The translations under genes and the position numbers were made by a program. DNA of 64,000 nucleotides from assembly GCA_936450465.1 (NCBI GenBank), contig OW388291.1:78939436-79003435 (forward strand), written 5' to 3'. Origin of the DNA: Gibbula magus (lineage: Eukaryota; Mollusca; Gastropoda; Trochida; Trochidae). This document shows, piece by piece, positions 21,446-33,604 of this stretch. Every line of letters starts with the position of its first letter. The stretch's first letter is position 1. Below the pieces are notes generated by a model. It saw nothing but the letters and a program-made list of their open reading frames with translations, was not told where the DNA came from and did not search any database.

Positions 21446-22835
21446 AACCCCTAAGAGTCAAATGCCCACATATTTAAAGTCTCTCAGTCAGCATGGCCGC
21501 TGAAAGACGAGTTTCCATTGGTTAAGAAGATACAGTATGAAGTTCCCCCTTTCCCCGCTAGGGGATTTTGCTGGAGCATTGAAATTCTGGCCATGTTGAA
21601 CAGAGGTTAGGACCAGAAATCTGAAAGGGAGTAACCTCTATTGCCTCATAATAAGGAAGTTAATATTTAAGAAAGGTTATTTGTTTGAGAAGTTACCTTG
21701 CATGTTTATGAACCAGAAATACATTATCCCTTTATAACGATAAATACAATTTGAAAGGCTATACTTTTCAGAAACAAGGCTCTTGGTCAGGTATTGTACC
21801 ATAAACTTTCGCTTGACCATGATACAAACATATCAAAATAAACATATCAAAATATATAAGGGTAATAAGATTACATTAAAATCATTATTTATCGCTTTGA
21901 ACTGAGAGTGATATATTACTTAACTTCAGATTTGTACAAACAGGGTTGTAGTAATCATTTGATCACCTATCGAGTTCATGGACCTTAATTATGTTTGCTT
22001 GTTCCAAGCAATGCTTCTAATGAGGTTGTCTATTGACTTGACGACCCTCACATCTTGTAGTATGTTTACAACTAGCACTAATCAAGTGGTTCGCTGATGA
22101 TCTATACAGCAGATGACCTTTACAGATTAGTGTATTTGTCCATTTTGTAATACGGTAAGTGGTTCTCTAATGAAGTGTTAATGACTAAAAATCGGTAGTG
22201 GCCTTAATTGTATCTGTTGTTTTGGCACGAGGTGAAGTTGAAGACCAATACAATGGACACAGGATCTGTAACTTGGCGATACTGAAATATTTAGTTAATG
22301 GTAATCGTATATTTTATTTGGACAAAGGGTGTTTCTTGTTCATTATAATAATATTGGTGAGCTGACATAAGAAAGTAAAGTTTAAGATGTTACCTGTATT
22401 TATTTAATATAAATGCACGTTGATAAGTGGCTAGTTCTGTAAAAAATCGTCATATTTTGATTATCGTTATTGTGGATGATTCAACCTTGTTGTTTAAATT
22501 ATTGCTTTTCAATGTTTAGAATTTTATATCCTAAACCCTTTGGTAAATTTTTCAAGTATATTTTGGATGGACAATTGCAGATAAGGCTACATGTCTATAT
22601 AATAAAGAAATGAGATTGTTTCCATGCAGTACATTAAACATGTTTTATAATGTTTGTCAAATAACAATTATATTTGCTTGATTTGACAGTTAAACACAAA
22701 GCCAAAATCAACTTTCTGTTTTACATAACATCAGAAAATCTAAGTTGAGCAATCTGATCTCTTGTAAGTTTTCCTCTTCCAAAATGATGCTTTACAGAAC
22801 TTCCAAATCTCATAATTGGAACTTTCCGTTTTTTT

Positions 22836-23042
22836 TTAATATAAATTAATTCTCCGGGACAATGATTTACAGAAAAGCAAATTCTGAAGAAAAACAAGAT
22901 GTGATATGATATCTGTACTTATAAGACTGGCTATTCCTTTTCGGTACTTTGTAGCCCAACGACTTATGTAGCCAATTGCTAATAAATGGGCTGCGATCAA
23001 AGCTAAATATGTAAATATGTTCAATCTGAGGTCAATGCTCAT
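22836..23042 (-). CDS. Candidate coding exon E, unit 2
   Basis: Counterpart of 9957-10187, sharing ISRWATKYRKGIASLI. A one-base difference in an A run after the LQNLL segment shifts the end to KSLSRRINLY, so the C-terminal parts of units 1 and 2 differ. Two minus frames are open; which, if either, is used is unknown. Confidence 0.2.
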   Translation of the reverse strand: MSIDLRLNIFTYLALIAAHLLAIGYISRWATKYRKGIASLISTDIISHLVFLQNLLFCKSLSRRINLY

Positions 23043-23449
23043 AGATAAGTGTTCATATAATGGAAATGAACACTAATGGATAACAAATATGAATATCTGA
23101 CATATTGATTCATCAAACACGTTTCAACAAAAACATTTCTTTGGATTGGGTCGGACCAAATCAAATAATATATATATTAAATGGCGTTTTCTCTGGAGCA
23201 ATAAAATATACGAGATTACGGTCAATGTTTCTGAAAAAGCTTAGTTTATTGATTGGTGTCACCCAGTAGGTAAGGCAGAATGGTCTATCCGAAATAAAAA
23301 ATCTTGAAGCAATATTGACACAATGTCATCTGCTGATTCAGTACCATTCAGCAACACAATGTAATATGATTGATGTTGGTTCAAACATTGAACCTGAGAT
23401 GTTTACATATTAGAACAAGGGCCAGGAAGAATTTGACAACACCTTTATT

Positions 23450-23818
23450 TTATTCCTTTGACCGGCACCCCTTACAATGAGAAAGAACAAGTTCTATCAT
23501 ATCTCTGGTTATGTTAGAATAGTTTTTCGTCTGCATCAACACACGGTCACGTCCGCCATGTCCAGTTTCTTTGAGACATCTCTCAAATATTCCAAACACG
23601 TCTTCTATAACAGACTCATCATTTCCGTCTTCAGCTTGTTCAATAAGATGTTCGATCAATTTCAGGATTTTAAAGAACTGCACTTTCCTTTTCAGTCTGT
23701 ACATGTCTTTATGTCCAGCTTTAGCTCTTTTCACATTTTCCAAAATCGTGATATAGCTTTCTCTGATATGTAAGTTTCGCGTAATACTTTTACTTCTTTT
23801 CTTAAAATAGGTTATCAA
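23450..23818 (-). CDS. KRBA2-like integrase-type zinc-binding ORF, intact copy
   Basis: The minus strand is open for 122 residues and beyond, with no ATG near the beginning, so this is probably an internal exon or a 5'-truncated copy. The order of motifs matches KRBA2-like proteins, which descend from retroelement integrases: YITILENVKRAKAGHKDMYR, RLKRK, then KETGHGGRDRVLMQ, KNYSNITRDMIELVLSHCKG and CRSKE. The GHGGRDR and CxxC elements belong to the integrase H2C2 zinc-binding region; the first of the two expected histidines (in HxxTGH) seems to be missing. It ends at TAA inside GGAATAAAATAAAGG, where AATAAA signals overlap the stop. Unit 1 carries a broken copy; unit 3 is truncated before it. 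Confidence 0.6.
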   Translation of the reverse strand: MITYFKKRSKSITRNLHIRESYITILENVKRAKAGHKDMYRLKRKVQFFKILKLIEHLIEQAEDGNDESVIEDVFGIFERCLKETGHGGRDRVLMQTKNYSNITRDMIELVLSHCKGCRSKE

Positions 23819-24438
23819 AACGTTTACACCATTAAATATGCTAAACTATATGCTAGACATGGACTGTTTGTATTAAAGCTATAACATCTAATCACCAAAC
23901 AAGTCTGGCTCGGGTTTCCATGGCTTGTACACTGATTGGTTAGTTCGTCGGTTTAAACAATATTTAATTCAAAAGAAAGGGACTGTTAAACAGGCTAGCA
24001 GTAATACCTCTCCCATACAAACAAATATATTTATACAATCTATGATAATTCATCTTCACTGACAAATGCAATAATTAAAGATTGTGATAAACAATTATAC
24101 ATTTAAACTAGAAAAGCGGTTTGTAAGGGTAAAATAGTTTCAATGTTTTTGTTGATATCGTCAGAAAAGGAATAATTTCCAAATAAAACAGTTTGAACAT
24201 CATAACCATTGACGTAAAAGGAACACTTTGATCGAAGGTGAACTCATTCACTCTTGTAAGCAACACGCTCACTCACTCTATGAAATTAAAATGAAAGGCC
24301 ATAAAAACTTACTTTACCTACTTTCATATTTGTTATTTCTTAAGTCAATACAAATTAGTCCAACTCAAATCATTATTGCAAAAATGAAAACTGAAATTGT
24401 ACCTTTAAGAGGGGTGCATAAATAATATAATTCTTTCA

Positions 24439-24595
24439 GGCAGTAATACTATTGCCTAAGGCAATAAGGGGAATTGATCGAAAGTTATCTAGGCAGTAAG
24501 CTTGCTTCCTGGATATTTTAGACAGTAAGTTATTACTTTGGCAGAAGCTTATTGCCTAGGAAGTATTGTTACTGCCTGATTCCCCTTATTGCCGC
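24439..24595. repeat. Palindromic mini-element, unit 2
   Basis: Same block as 11573-11727, with a few substitutions. Its presence at the same site in both units shows that it was inserted before the duplication. Confidence 0.6.
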
Positions 24596-25895
24596 TAACA
24601 TATGTAGATGAAAGTCAATAAGAGATATTGGGTTGCTGCATTGATCTTTTGATAGTCACAATACTTGAGTGATGGTACTGTTATAATATCTGCCTGAGCC
24701 TTTTGTAACTACTGTACACTACTGAAAGAAGTGGAGGATTTTTTTCATTTGCGAATGTACATTTGAACATTAGGCTTAACAGATTTGTCGGAGACACATG
24801 TGCAAAACGATATAAATGTGGCAGTTTACTTTTACTGACTGCTAAAAAGGATCATTTCCAAGCTTACCGATTCGGTATAGTGACAACTTTAACGTGTTAA
24901 GTTGTGATCTTATTTTACCTGAGTATTGTTCCGAGGTCTGGCCAGCCATTTATCAATTTTGGAAACTCATCTACAGTAGAGAGAATACAGATTTGAGTCG
25001 CCGTGTCCAATGGGTCATATATCAAGTGGACATGAAATGCTTTGTGTAAAATCTTCTTTAACACATGCAAGACTGTTGTTAGATTTTCATTGATTATTGT
25101 TGTTTATATATTTGGGACTTGGGGGTGAAAATGCAAGCCGAGTAAGTTGTGTTAAGTTTAAATCAGCACATGTGGTATGTTGGCACGTATCACACAATGT
25201 CATCCAAAACTCATAATGTCTCTTTTAGGATAATTAAGGCATTTATATAACTACAATTCATTTCACCTTGGACCTTCACCCATACCTGTTTCACAAATCT
25301 ATTGACCCTAGTCCTCTAGTTCTGTCAAGTCGATAATACGAGTATTATGCTATTGAAAGTGTAATCTCAATAGTTATTTCATGTCCTTTCCTCATTTCTA
25401 TCTTTTGAAGCTAAAGCTAAATCTCTTCTCACCAATACTTATATATTTCCCCAGTTTTCCAATTCCAATCTTCTGATCATTCAATCGCCTTAATGATACC
25501 GGTAGAATCACTGATATGTAACAAATAGGACTGGGGATATAGATTCATTCTTGCATCTCATGTGGTTGGTCATTAGTGCACATATTAGAGTTAATTGATT
25601 GGTCTTCTTCTGACCGTTTCTATTTACCGACGACTGTTTACAGAGTTGATATATTATAAGACGACTACGTCCTTTGCCGACTACAAACGGTCTCTATAGA
25701 TGAATGTAAAGCCGTGCTACATTTGATTAAAGTAGTTTTCCAATAAACAAGTACACTTAGGATACACTTATGGATAGAAATCATTCCTTCTGAATTGAAA
25801 CGAAGTCATTGTTTACTCGTTGATTGAGGCTTGCTTTAATTTTGAAGTATTTTAGTATGTTATAAGTTTCACAGAGTGTTTATTTATATTTTTAG

Positions 25896-26027
25896 CGCTG
25901 TGAGCGAACACTGAGTGACTGGATACTGGCGCATGACAAATGGACTTATTATTATTATAACACGATAATTGAGGGAAACAGCGTCAGTGAGCAGCGTCTG
26001 ATTGAAATTAGGCTAGGTGTGATATAA
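25896..26027 (+). CDS. Candidate terminal exon G, unit 2
   Basis: Same phase-0 exon as 13291-13422 (RCERTLSDWILAHDKW, YNTIIEGNSVSEQRLIEI), acceptor TATATTTTTAG and stop TAA unchanged. The visible differences from unit 1 change amino acids conservatively and none breaks the frame. Confidence 0.4.
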   Translation, partial: RCERTLSDWILAHDKWTYYYYNTIIEGNSVSEQRLIEIRLGVI

Positions 26028-26306
26028 ACGTATCATCATACCACACCTGCATTAATGGTACCTGATAGAGTTTATTCATGTGTGCTATTAAAATACACGA
26101 TCCTAACAAAGTGTTTATTATTCTGACTGTATGACATTAAGGCGATTGCGTTCTTGTTAGATCATGGTACATAACAAGTTAATGCTGTTTATAATAAATC
26201 TATTATCTATCTGGTTTCTCCATTGGCTCCGGACTCGCAAGAGGATTGAGTTTAAATTGCTCTCATTTGTCATTTTATCATGCTGCTGTCCCTTTCTGGA
26301 ACTCAC

Positions 26307-26400
26307 TTCTATCAGATCTTAAGCCTTGTCCGCCTTGTCCGCCTTGTCCGCCCGGCCCGCCACTTGTCTTTAAATCCAGACGAATCTGTTCAAGAAATAC
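26307..26400 (-). CDS. Candidate Gly-rich internal exon H, unit 2
   Basis: Counterpart of 13701-13785 with one more 9-base copy: LKTSGGPGGQGGQGGQGLRS. Acceptor TTATTCACAG and donor GTGAGT are both kept, and the length difference preserves the frame. Confidence 0.4.
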
Positions 26401-26757
26401 CTGTGAATAATTTTCCTTTTATGTTAAGCACTTAGAGCATGTCCATGAGAGAAATTTATGACGCACTATAAAATTACTCTGACTATTTTTATTCTCACTG
26501 AAATGATTTGAATAACACTTTATCTGTTTGAATATCAACACTCTTCTACTAATCATCTAGTAGTGCTAGTAACACTGTTCTTGGCTTATTGACTTGAATT
26601 ACACCTTTCCACGATTTCAATGGAATGTCATATTAATAATTGTCTCGGCATAACTTGAAGATCGCCTTTAATTAAATTTTATTGATTTTTCTTTTAAATC
26701 TCAAAACATTATGTAGGCGTTTCTTTTTCCGGGTAGTGTAAGACTTGGAAGATATCT

Positions 26758-27240
26758 TAAAGGATAGATGAAATGACATATTGGTCCAAATCGGATTCAT
26801 TATAATGGGATGTCAATTTCACAATTTCTCGATTTTAAATTTCTGAAATCGGTCCATAAATTACTTATATACGGCTTTTAAAAAAACCGCCTGATTTAGC
26901 CCCGGCGACCAGAATGAAAATCTGCGGGGGTGTGACCCGTGAAGGGATGACTTCTGTGACGTATGTGGAGGAATTTGATTTTCAGCGATAGTCACAATTC
27001 AACGTAATTTCGCAACATTTTGATTGTTAATTTCACAAAGATACCTTCAATAAACCAACTTAAATTTCCCATATATCGAATGTTTAGATATCCAACTAGG
27101 TAATTCAGCAGATGACAATTACACAATTATTACATAAACATGTCTTTTTGGCGATGTAATACACCTCAAATATTCATTTAGCGGCAGTGATAATCATCAT
27201 TAATTAATTAACGAGACACCGACGGAGTAGCTAGCCAATT
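26758..27240. mobile_element. Unit-2-specific segment, probable repeat
   Basis: About 480 bases replace about 110 bases of unit 1 (14138-14248). The segment starts at CTTAAAGGATAGATG, contains a GC-richer core (GCCCCGGCGACCAG, GCGGGGGTGTGACCCG) and ends near GACGGAGTAGCTAGCC. The composition and abrupt edges suggest a mobile element, but I find no clear inverted repeats, target duplication or coding frame. Confidence 0.35.
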
Positions 27241-30031
27241 ACACCAATACTGAAGCGTTCTAGACATATAATCATACTGTTAAAGAACCCTGTCACATTG
27301 AAACAGCTCCTTGCATTCTACCAAATCTGAGAGTCGCAACTTCATCTGAATCTGTAATGATGTTACAATAATGATGTTTGCATGATTTCTACAACACAAA
27401 ATAGGCAGAATACTGTAATCAAACAATTTAAATTTATATTAGGATGATAGACAATCGAACTGTTCTTGGAAAAGTTGAATTGGCAGATAATACAATTACC
27501 TTGAGAAAGCAAGCAGTACGTTTACGTTGATAGGATCGTCAGTAAAACTATCAAGATACTTAAGAAACAACATATCCTCAAATCACTGACCTTCGGAAAA
27601 CTTATTTCTAAAGAATGAGTATCTGTGTGTATGTAAAGCTAGTAGTCAAACTGAAACATACTGCAATCTATCTAAAATAATATTGTCATGATTATTAAGT
27701 GTGTTCAAGTGGTAGAAATATTCTAGATGTTAATAATAATATGAATATTTATATGAAACACACATTTCAACCCACTAGTACATGCTCACAGCACCTTGAA
27801 TAAAGGTCACTCAAATAGTGTGATGCCATAAGTCTCTCAACTCGTCTCAATGTGGGGCAGGGAATCACCCTTAAAATTGTCAATTTATCCAGCAATGATA
27901 GAATACCAACAATTGCACCTGACAATAGTACCATGCATTTTTCAGTAAATGATCTATAACGAGTCCTGGGATCCTAAGTCAGGAACGAACAACCTCTAAC
28001 TTTCTACTCACTTACCCAGATATATAAAATACATGATACATGAAATGTCAATTGAGAACTCTCTGAGATGCCGAGGGCGGACTACCATCACAACATACAT
28101 TACTACTTATCATATCATTGACATATATTGACATGCATGGTTGACATCATTCAACACAACCAAACTTATTGACAATTATGGTGTTTCGTGCTTTGCAAAT
28201 GATCTCACAGATTGATTTCCAATTGAGATAATTATGACAAATGTCCATTATCTACACAACCAAGTGATAATAATGGTTTGTTGAATTTTATGAAAGGCAA
28301 TTCCAAGTTGTTAGGATACTTAAAGACACATGAGCACACTCGCTCCTCTATAAATATACATGTATAATTTATGTAACTGTCATTCTATCATACCTGATAT
28401 CTAAAACGTGCAGCGAACGTATCATGTAACATGTTTATATAAATATTAATGCCTCTTTATCACATATACAGATTGAAAAGCACGCAGTAAGGTAACAGTG
28501 CATATAATCAACTCCATCAACTACGATATTGGTAAAACAGTAATATTTGCAGCAACAGCTACTCATTGTTGATTCATTTTCATTTCAATTGTAACTTAAT
28601 AGAAAAGTTGTCAGTTAAGTGCTTCAAGTTTGGATTAAAAAAACAACAGTAATTGACACTTTCAGTAGTTATCTGTTATCTGTATCGATTTTGTTCATGA
28701 TTGGTTATCGTATATATATATATTTATGATATCGGTCAATGACTTCGGTCGTCTCAATTCATCGATAACGGCAATAACGAAGGATAGTTATGTTACTACG
28801 TCAAGAGCAATCTTTTCTGTTTTTAACAAAAACTGGAAATGGTTTCTATGCGTTGCAATTAGCATTTGTTACAAAATTATGACATTCTTTAAGAGGCATT
28901 TATATAGAAGTAAATTAGATGATTTGCTTGATCGTTAACTGTGTAAATATCTACACCGAAACGTCGCACTTTAGCAATAAAGAATTTGTAATCCTTCATG
29001 ACAGATTGATAAATTTGGCACGATGTCGGGTTGAAGATAATTGACTACACATAACAGTGTATTTGGCAAACATCAATCTTCATAATCAGGTCAGTGATGG
29101 AAAGGCCCAATCAGTTCTGATAATTAGTCCCTGGTCAAACAGAAGCGTATCGCTTATGCATCTTCTTGGCATATCATTTACAAAAAGTCAATTCCGCCAG
29201 AGGAGAAACCAGTTTAGAAAGTATGTCAGGCTCCATTGATCTGGCGGTTTGTAGCCAGTAATGAGGACTTGTTAGGGGAAAGATTCAGGGACCAATTATA
29301 TACAGCCATACATAGAACCCTGAAGTACATGTACCATCAATAGGACAAAACAGATACAATGTATACACGTTATTGTTTATATACATTAAAATCTACTTGA
29401 GCAAGTAATACATCCAAACTTGGTTTCAAATATTTGATGTGTTATTTATGAAATGCTGGTGAAATATTATATTCAAATGAGAAATTTTAAAATTGCATTT
29501 TTTATGAAGATGAATTATTTCTAACAATGCAAACCTTGAAAAATAATTAGCAACAGTGCAACATGAAACACAACGTATCTATTTGTTGAACAATATTATG
29601 TTGTAATTAGTGTAATTGTCAATTGTTCTTTTCTGAAAATTTCAAAAGATGCAAACAAAATCTTTTCAAACTTTGCTATCTATCTATTGTGCAGTTAAAA
29701 TACCTAGACACATACGTTCCATAAAGAATGATTTATCCAACATCTACTATTAACTTTTAACACATCAACAGTTATCGACTCAGCACTCATTAACAATGAC
29801 AAATAAATTGTGTCATTCCTTGCTGGCACCATCTGTTATCAACTCAAATCCATTTGTATTAGCGGTATGTTAAACTTTTAACTAAGAGCTTCTGGGAAAA
29901 TGTTCTATTTTCTTCAGGAATAAGTTATACACCTGCTGTAAGTTGATAATTACTCAGAGATTAAGATGTCAGGCTATATATATATATAGGCTATAACTTA
30001 TCTCAGAGTTGATAGTCTATTGGTTATAGAA

Positions 30032-30660
30032 ATGTGCAGTCAGCTAAAATCCGAAAAAACTGACAAGTTGTCTGAGTGAGAACATTACCTACTAATCGAA
30101 AACTGACCACAATACCAAATTTGAAATTGAAGATATCGACAATGATGTGTTATCAAGACCAAAAATGACTACAAATCAAGCTTTGTGCAGATTTTAATTT
30201 CTTAAGTGTCTTCTTCTTCATGATTCATACCTCAAGGTGGTGTTGTTGGAGTCACATGCTATATTCAAGAAATATCATATTCAGCCTGCCGATAAGATAT
30301 ATCATCGCTGGACCATTATCGAGAATAACAGTGATAGAAAATAGTTCTTCTGTCTCTGCAACATACAGGAGACCAAAATATATCTTTGTTCTGCTGATAA
30401 ATGATTGAAGCTGTGAACTCTAGGTATCTAAGTGCTTCAGAAATGAGACTTTTAGACACTAACGAGAACTTTCGGTATAAAATGTATCATTTAGCGACCA
30501 AGGAGGAATTCTCCAAGAATGAAATGTGAGTCTATTTCTATAGATTGGTGGTAAGGAAGACATGAGGAGACTCGGGGACGATGAGGTCAAGACCCTGCCT
30601 TCCTCTTACAAGACTAAATCATCTACAATAATCCTCAGACACTACCACAGTCCCAATTAG
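30032..30660 (+). pseudogene. Broken copy of the exon B/C gene, unit 3
   Basis: Exon B starts correctly (MCSQLKSEKTDKLSE) but reaches TGA at 30077-30079 and its donor is deleted with the following DNA. Exon C (30544-30660) is intact, with acceptor CTATTTCTATAG and 38 codons. The five differences from the unit 2 exon C all change an amino acid. The gene copy as a whole cannot make the unit 2 protein. Confidence 0.4.
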
Positions 30661-31366
30661 TCATTGATATGTTTGATGTTCTTTCAAGTCATATATTTGA
30701 TATAATTTTGCCTTTCTAATTATCCTTAAATCCTCCAAAAAGTTTCAAACGGATTTCTGATATTAATTACCCAAGAAGCCATATTGAATATTTATAAATT
30801 GTTTGGGTCTTTTAAAACAGTACACATTATTTTGTTGGTAGTTTGAAAGTTTGCATGCTTTTATTTTCTTTCAACGTAAAGAAACAGTGGTATTTAAGTT
30901 ATAGTTTTCAGATAACTCATAAGTACACCTACTCATATACTGATGGCGTTCATTACAGTCAGTTGATTACAGTAAACCTGTTACAGTCATTGAACGTTTT
31001 CTGTAATGATTAACGTAAATATGTTACTACTGAGAAATGACATTTAGTAAATTCGTAAAAAGATCTGATGATAACATGTTTTGCATTTATTCGATAAAGT
31101 AAGTTAAACAGTGTGTGATGCATTGCTTTAACTAGCAGGCGACCTGTTGGCATTTGGTAAACTATTGAGTTAATAGGATAAACAAAATTGATAGAAATGA
31201 TGAGAATTAAAAGAAGATGTTTTCAGAAAACATTTATCTTGCTTAGTCAGGGACTAATTATATCTTAGCGAAACAATGATCTACTGCTCAACTGTCTTGT
31301 GGCAGATATTTGAAACAGAAAATACGACCACCTATCGGCATTCTCTTCCCACAGAGGTTACTCCCT

Positions 31367-31657
31367 TCATATTTCCGATTCTAACCCCTGCTCTACATGG
31401 CATGAAAGACACCCCGTTGTAAAAGAGACATTTGCCAATGACACGTCATAATGATCAAATAAACTTAAGATAAACGTTTTCTCGTTTAATGTGTTTTCCT
31501 CGAAATATGCATTTTGATTTTGATTTTGAGAAAACAATTGATTATAAACTTGCTGATAAATAAAGAAGACCAAATCAGAGACAAATACCAAAAACATTTC
31601 ATTTGTGTTATTTACATCAGACATATTCGAAGGACATATGCTAATTAGCAAGACCAT
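31367..31657 (-). CDS. Candidate coding exon D, unit 3
   Basis: Unit 3 version of the frame at 8397-8675, with an extra QN pair (QNQNQNAYFEEN) made by a 6-base repeat. Open throughout and ending EQGLESEI. Confidence 0.4.
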   Translation of the reverse strand: MVLLISICPSNMSDVNNTNEMFLVFVSDLVFFIYQQVYNQLFSQNQNQNAYFEENTLNEKTFILSLFDHYDVSLANVSFTTGCLSCHVEQGLESEI

Positions 31658-33604
31658 AAAGAGTCAAATGCCCAGATCTTTGAAGTCACTCGGTCGACTT
31701 GGCCGCTGAAAGCTGAGTTTCCATTGGTTAAGAATAAGTGATACAGTAGGAAGTTTCCCTTTTTCCCGATAGGGTATTTTGTTGGAACATTGAAATTCAG
31801 GCCATGTTGAAAAGAGGTTAGGATCAGAAATCTGATGGGAGTAACTTCTCTCAGCTGATAATACGGAAGTTAATATTTAAGAAAGGTTATTTGTTTGAGA
31901 AGTTTCCTTGCATGTTTATGAACCAGAAATACATTATCCCTTTATCACGATAAATACAATTTGAAAAGCTATACTTTCAGAGACAAGGCTCTTGGTCAGG
32001 TATTCTACCATTAATTGCAACTTTCGCTTGATCATGATACAAACATATCAAGATAAACATATCAAAATATATAAGGGTAATGAGATTACATTAAAATCAT
32101 TATTTATCGCTTTGAACTGAGAGTGATATATTATTTAACTTCAGATTTGTACAAACAGGGTTGTAGTAATCATTTGATCACCTATCGAGTTCATGGACCT
32201 TAATTATGTTTGCTTGTTCCAAGCAATGCTTCTAATGAGGTTGTCTATTGACTTGACGACCCTCGCATCTTGTAGTATGTTTCCAACTAGCACTAATCAA
32301 GTGGTTCGCTGATGATCTATACAGCAGATGACCTTTACAGATTAGTGTATTTGTCCATTTTGTAATACGGTAAGTGGTTCTCTAATGAAGTGTTAATGAC
32401 TAAAAATCGGTAGTGGCCTTAATTGTATCTGTTGTTTTGGCACGAGGTGAAGTTGAAGACCAATACAATGGACACAGGATCTGTAACTTGGCGATACTGA
32501 AATATTTAGTTAATGGTAATCGTGTATTTTATTTGGACAAAGGGTGTTTCTTGTTCATTATAATAATATTGGTGAGCTGACATAAGAAAGTAAAGTTTAA
32601 GATGTTACCTGTATTTATTTAATATAAATGCACGTTGATTATTGGCTAGTTCTTTTTTAAAAAATCGTCATAATTTGAGTATCGTTATTGTGGATGATTC
32701 AACCTTGTTGTTTAAATTATTTTTCAATTTTCAATGTTTGGAATTTTATATCCTTAACCCTTTGGTAAATTTTTCAAGTATATTTTGGATGAAAAATTGC
32801 AGATAAGGCTACATGTCTATATAATAAAGAAATGAGATTTTTTCCATGCAGTACATTAAACATGATTTATAATGCTTGTCACATAACAATTATATTAGCT
32901 TGATTTGACAGTTAAACACAAAGCCAAAATCAACTTTCTGTTTTACATAACATCATAAAATCTAAGTTGAGCAATCTGTTCTCTTGTATTCCTCTTCCAA
33001 AATTATGCTTTTCAGAACTTCCAAAACTCATAATTGGAACTTTCCGGTTTTTTTAAATATAAATTAATTCTCCGGGACAATGATATACAGAAAAGCAAAT
33101 TGTGAAGAAAAACAAGATGTGATATGATATCTGTACTTATAAGACTGGCTATTCCTTTTCGGTACTCTGTAGCCCAACGACTTATGTAGCCAATTGTTTA
33201 TAGATGGGCTGGGTTCAAAGCTAAATATGTAAATATGTTCAATCTGAGGTCAATGCTCATAGATTAGTGTTCATATAATGGAAATGAAAACTAATGGATA
33301 ACAAATATGAACATCTGACATATTGATTCATCAAACACGTTTCAAACATTACTTTGGATTGGTTGGGAGCAAATCAAATAATATATATAATGGTGTTTTC
33401 TCTGGAGCAATAAAATATGCGACATAAAGGTCAATATTTCTGAAAAAGCTTAGTTTATTGATTTGTGTCATCAAGTAGGTAAGGCAGAATGGTCTATCCG
33501 AAATATAAAATCTTAAAGCAATATTGACACAATGTCATCTGCTGATTCTGTACCATTCAGCAACACAATGTAATAAGATTGATGTTGGTTCAAACATTGA
33601 ACCG

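Larger units (their letters stand above)
14941..27946. repeat. Large tandem duplication, unit 2
   Basis: Second copy of the unit, collinear with 2821-14940 and, for its first part, with 27947-33604. Units 2 and 3 share many small blocks that unit 1 lacks (for example CTATACAGCAGATGACC near 22105 and 32318), so they are the closest pair. Unit-2-only insertions are at 15297-16650, 18068-18505 and about 26758-27240. It holds the least damaged copies of the candidate exons. Confidence 0.9.
27947..33604. repeat. Large tandem duplication, unit 3 (truncated)
   Basis: Collinear with the first part of unit 2 up to the word AACATTGAACC at 33592-33602, where similarity stops abruptly at a (TA)n run. 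It lacks the TIR element and the TA MITE of unit 2, and lacks about 900 bases of unit 2 (19080-19900) between exon B and the downstream exons. The right part of the unit (KRBA2-like frame, exons G and H) is missing. Confidence 0.9.
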
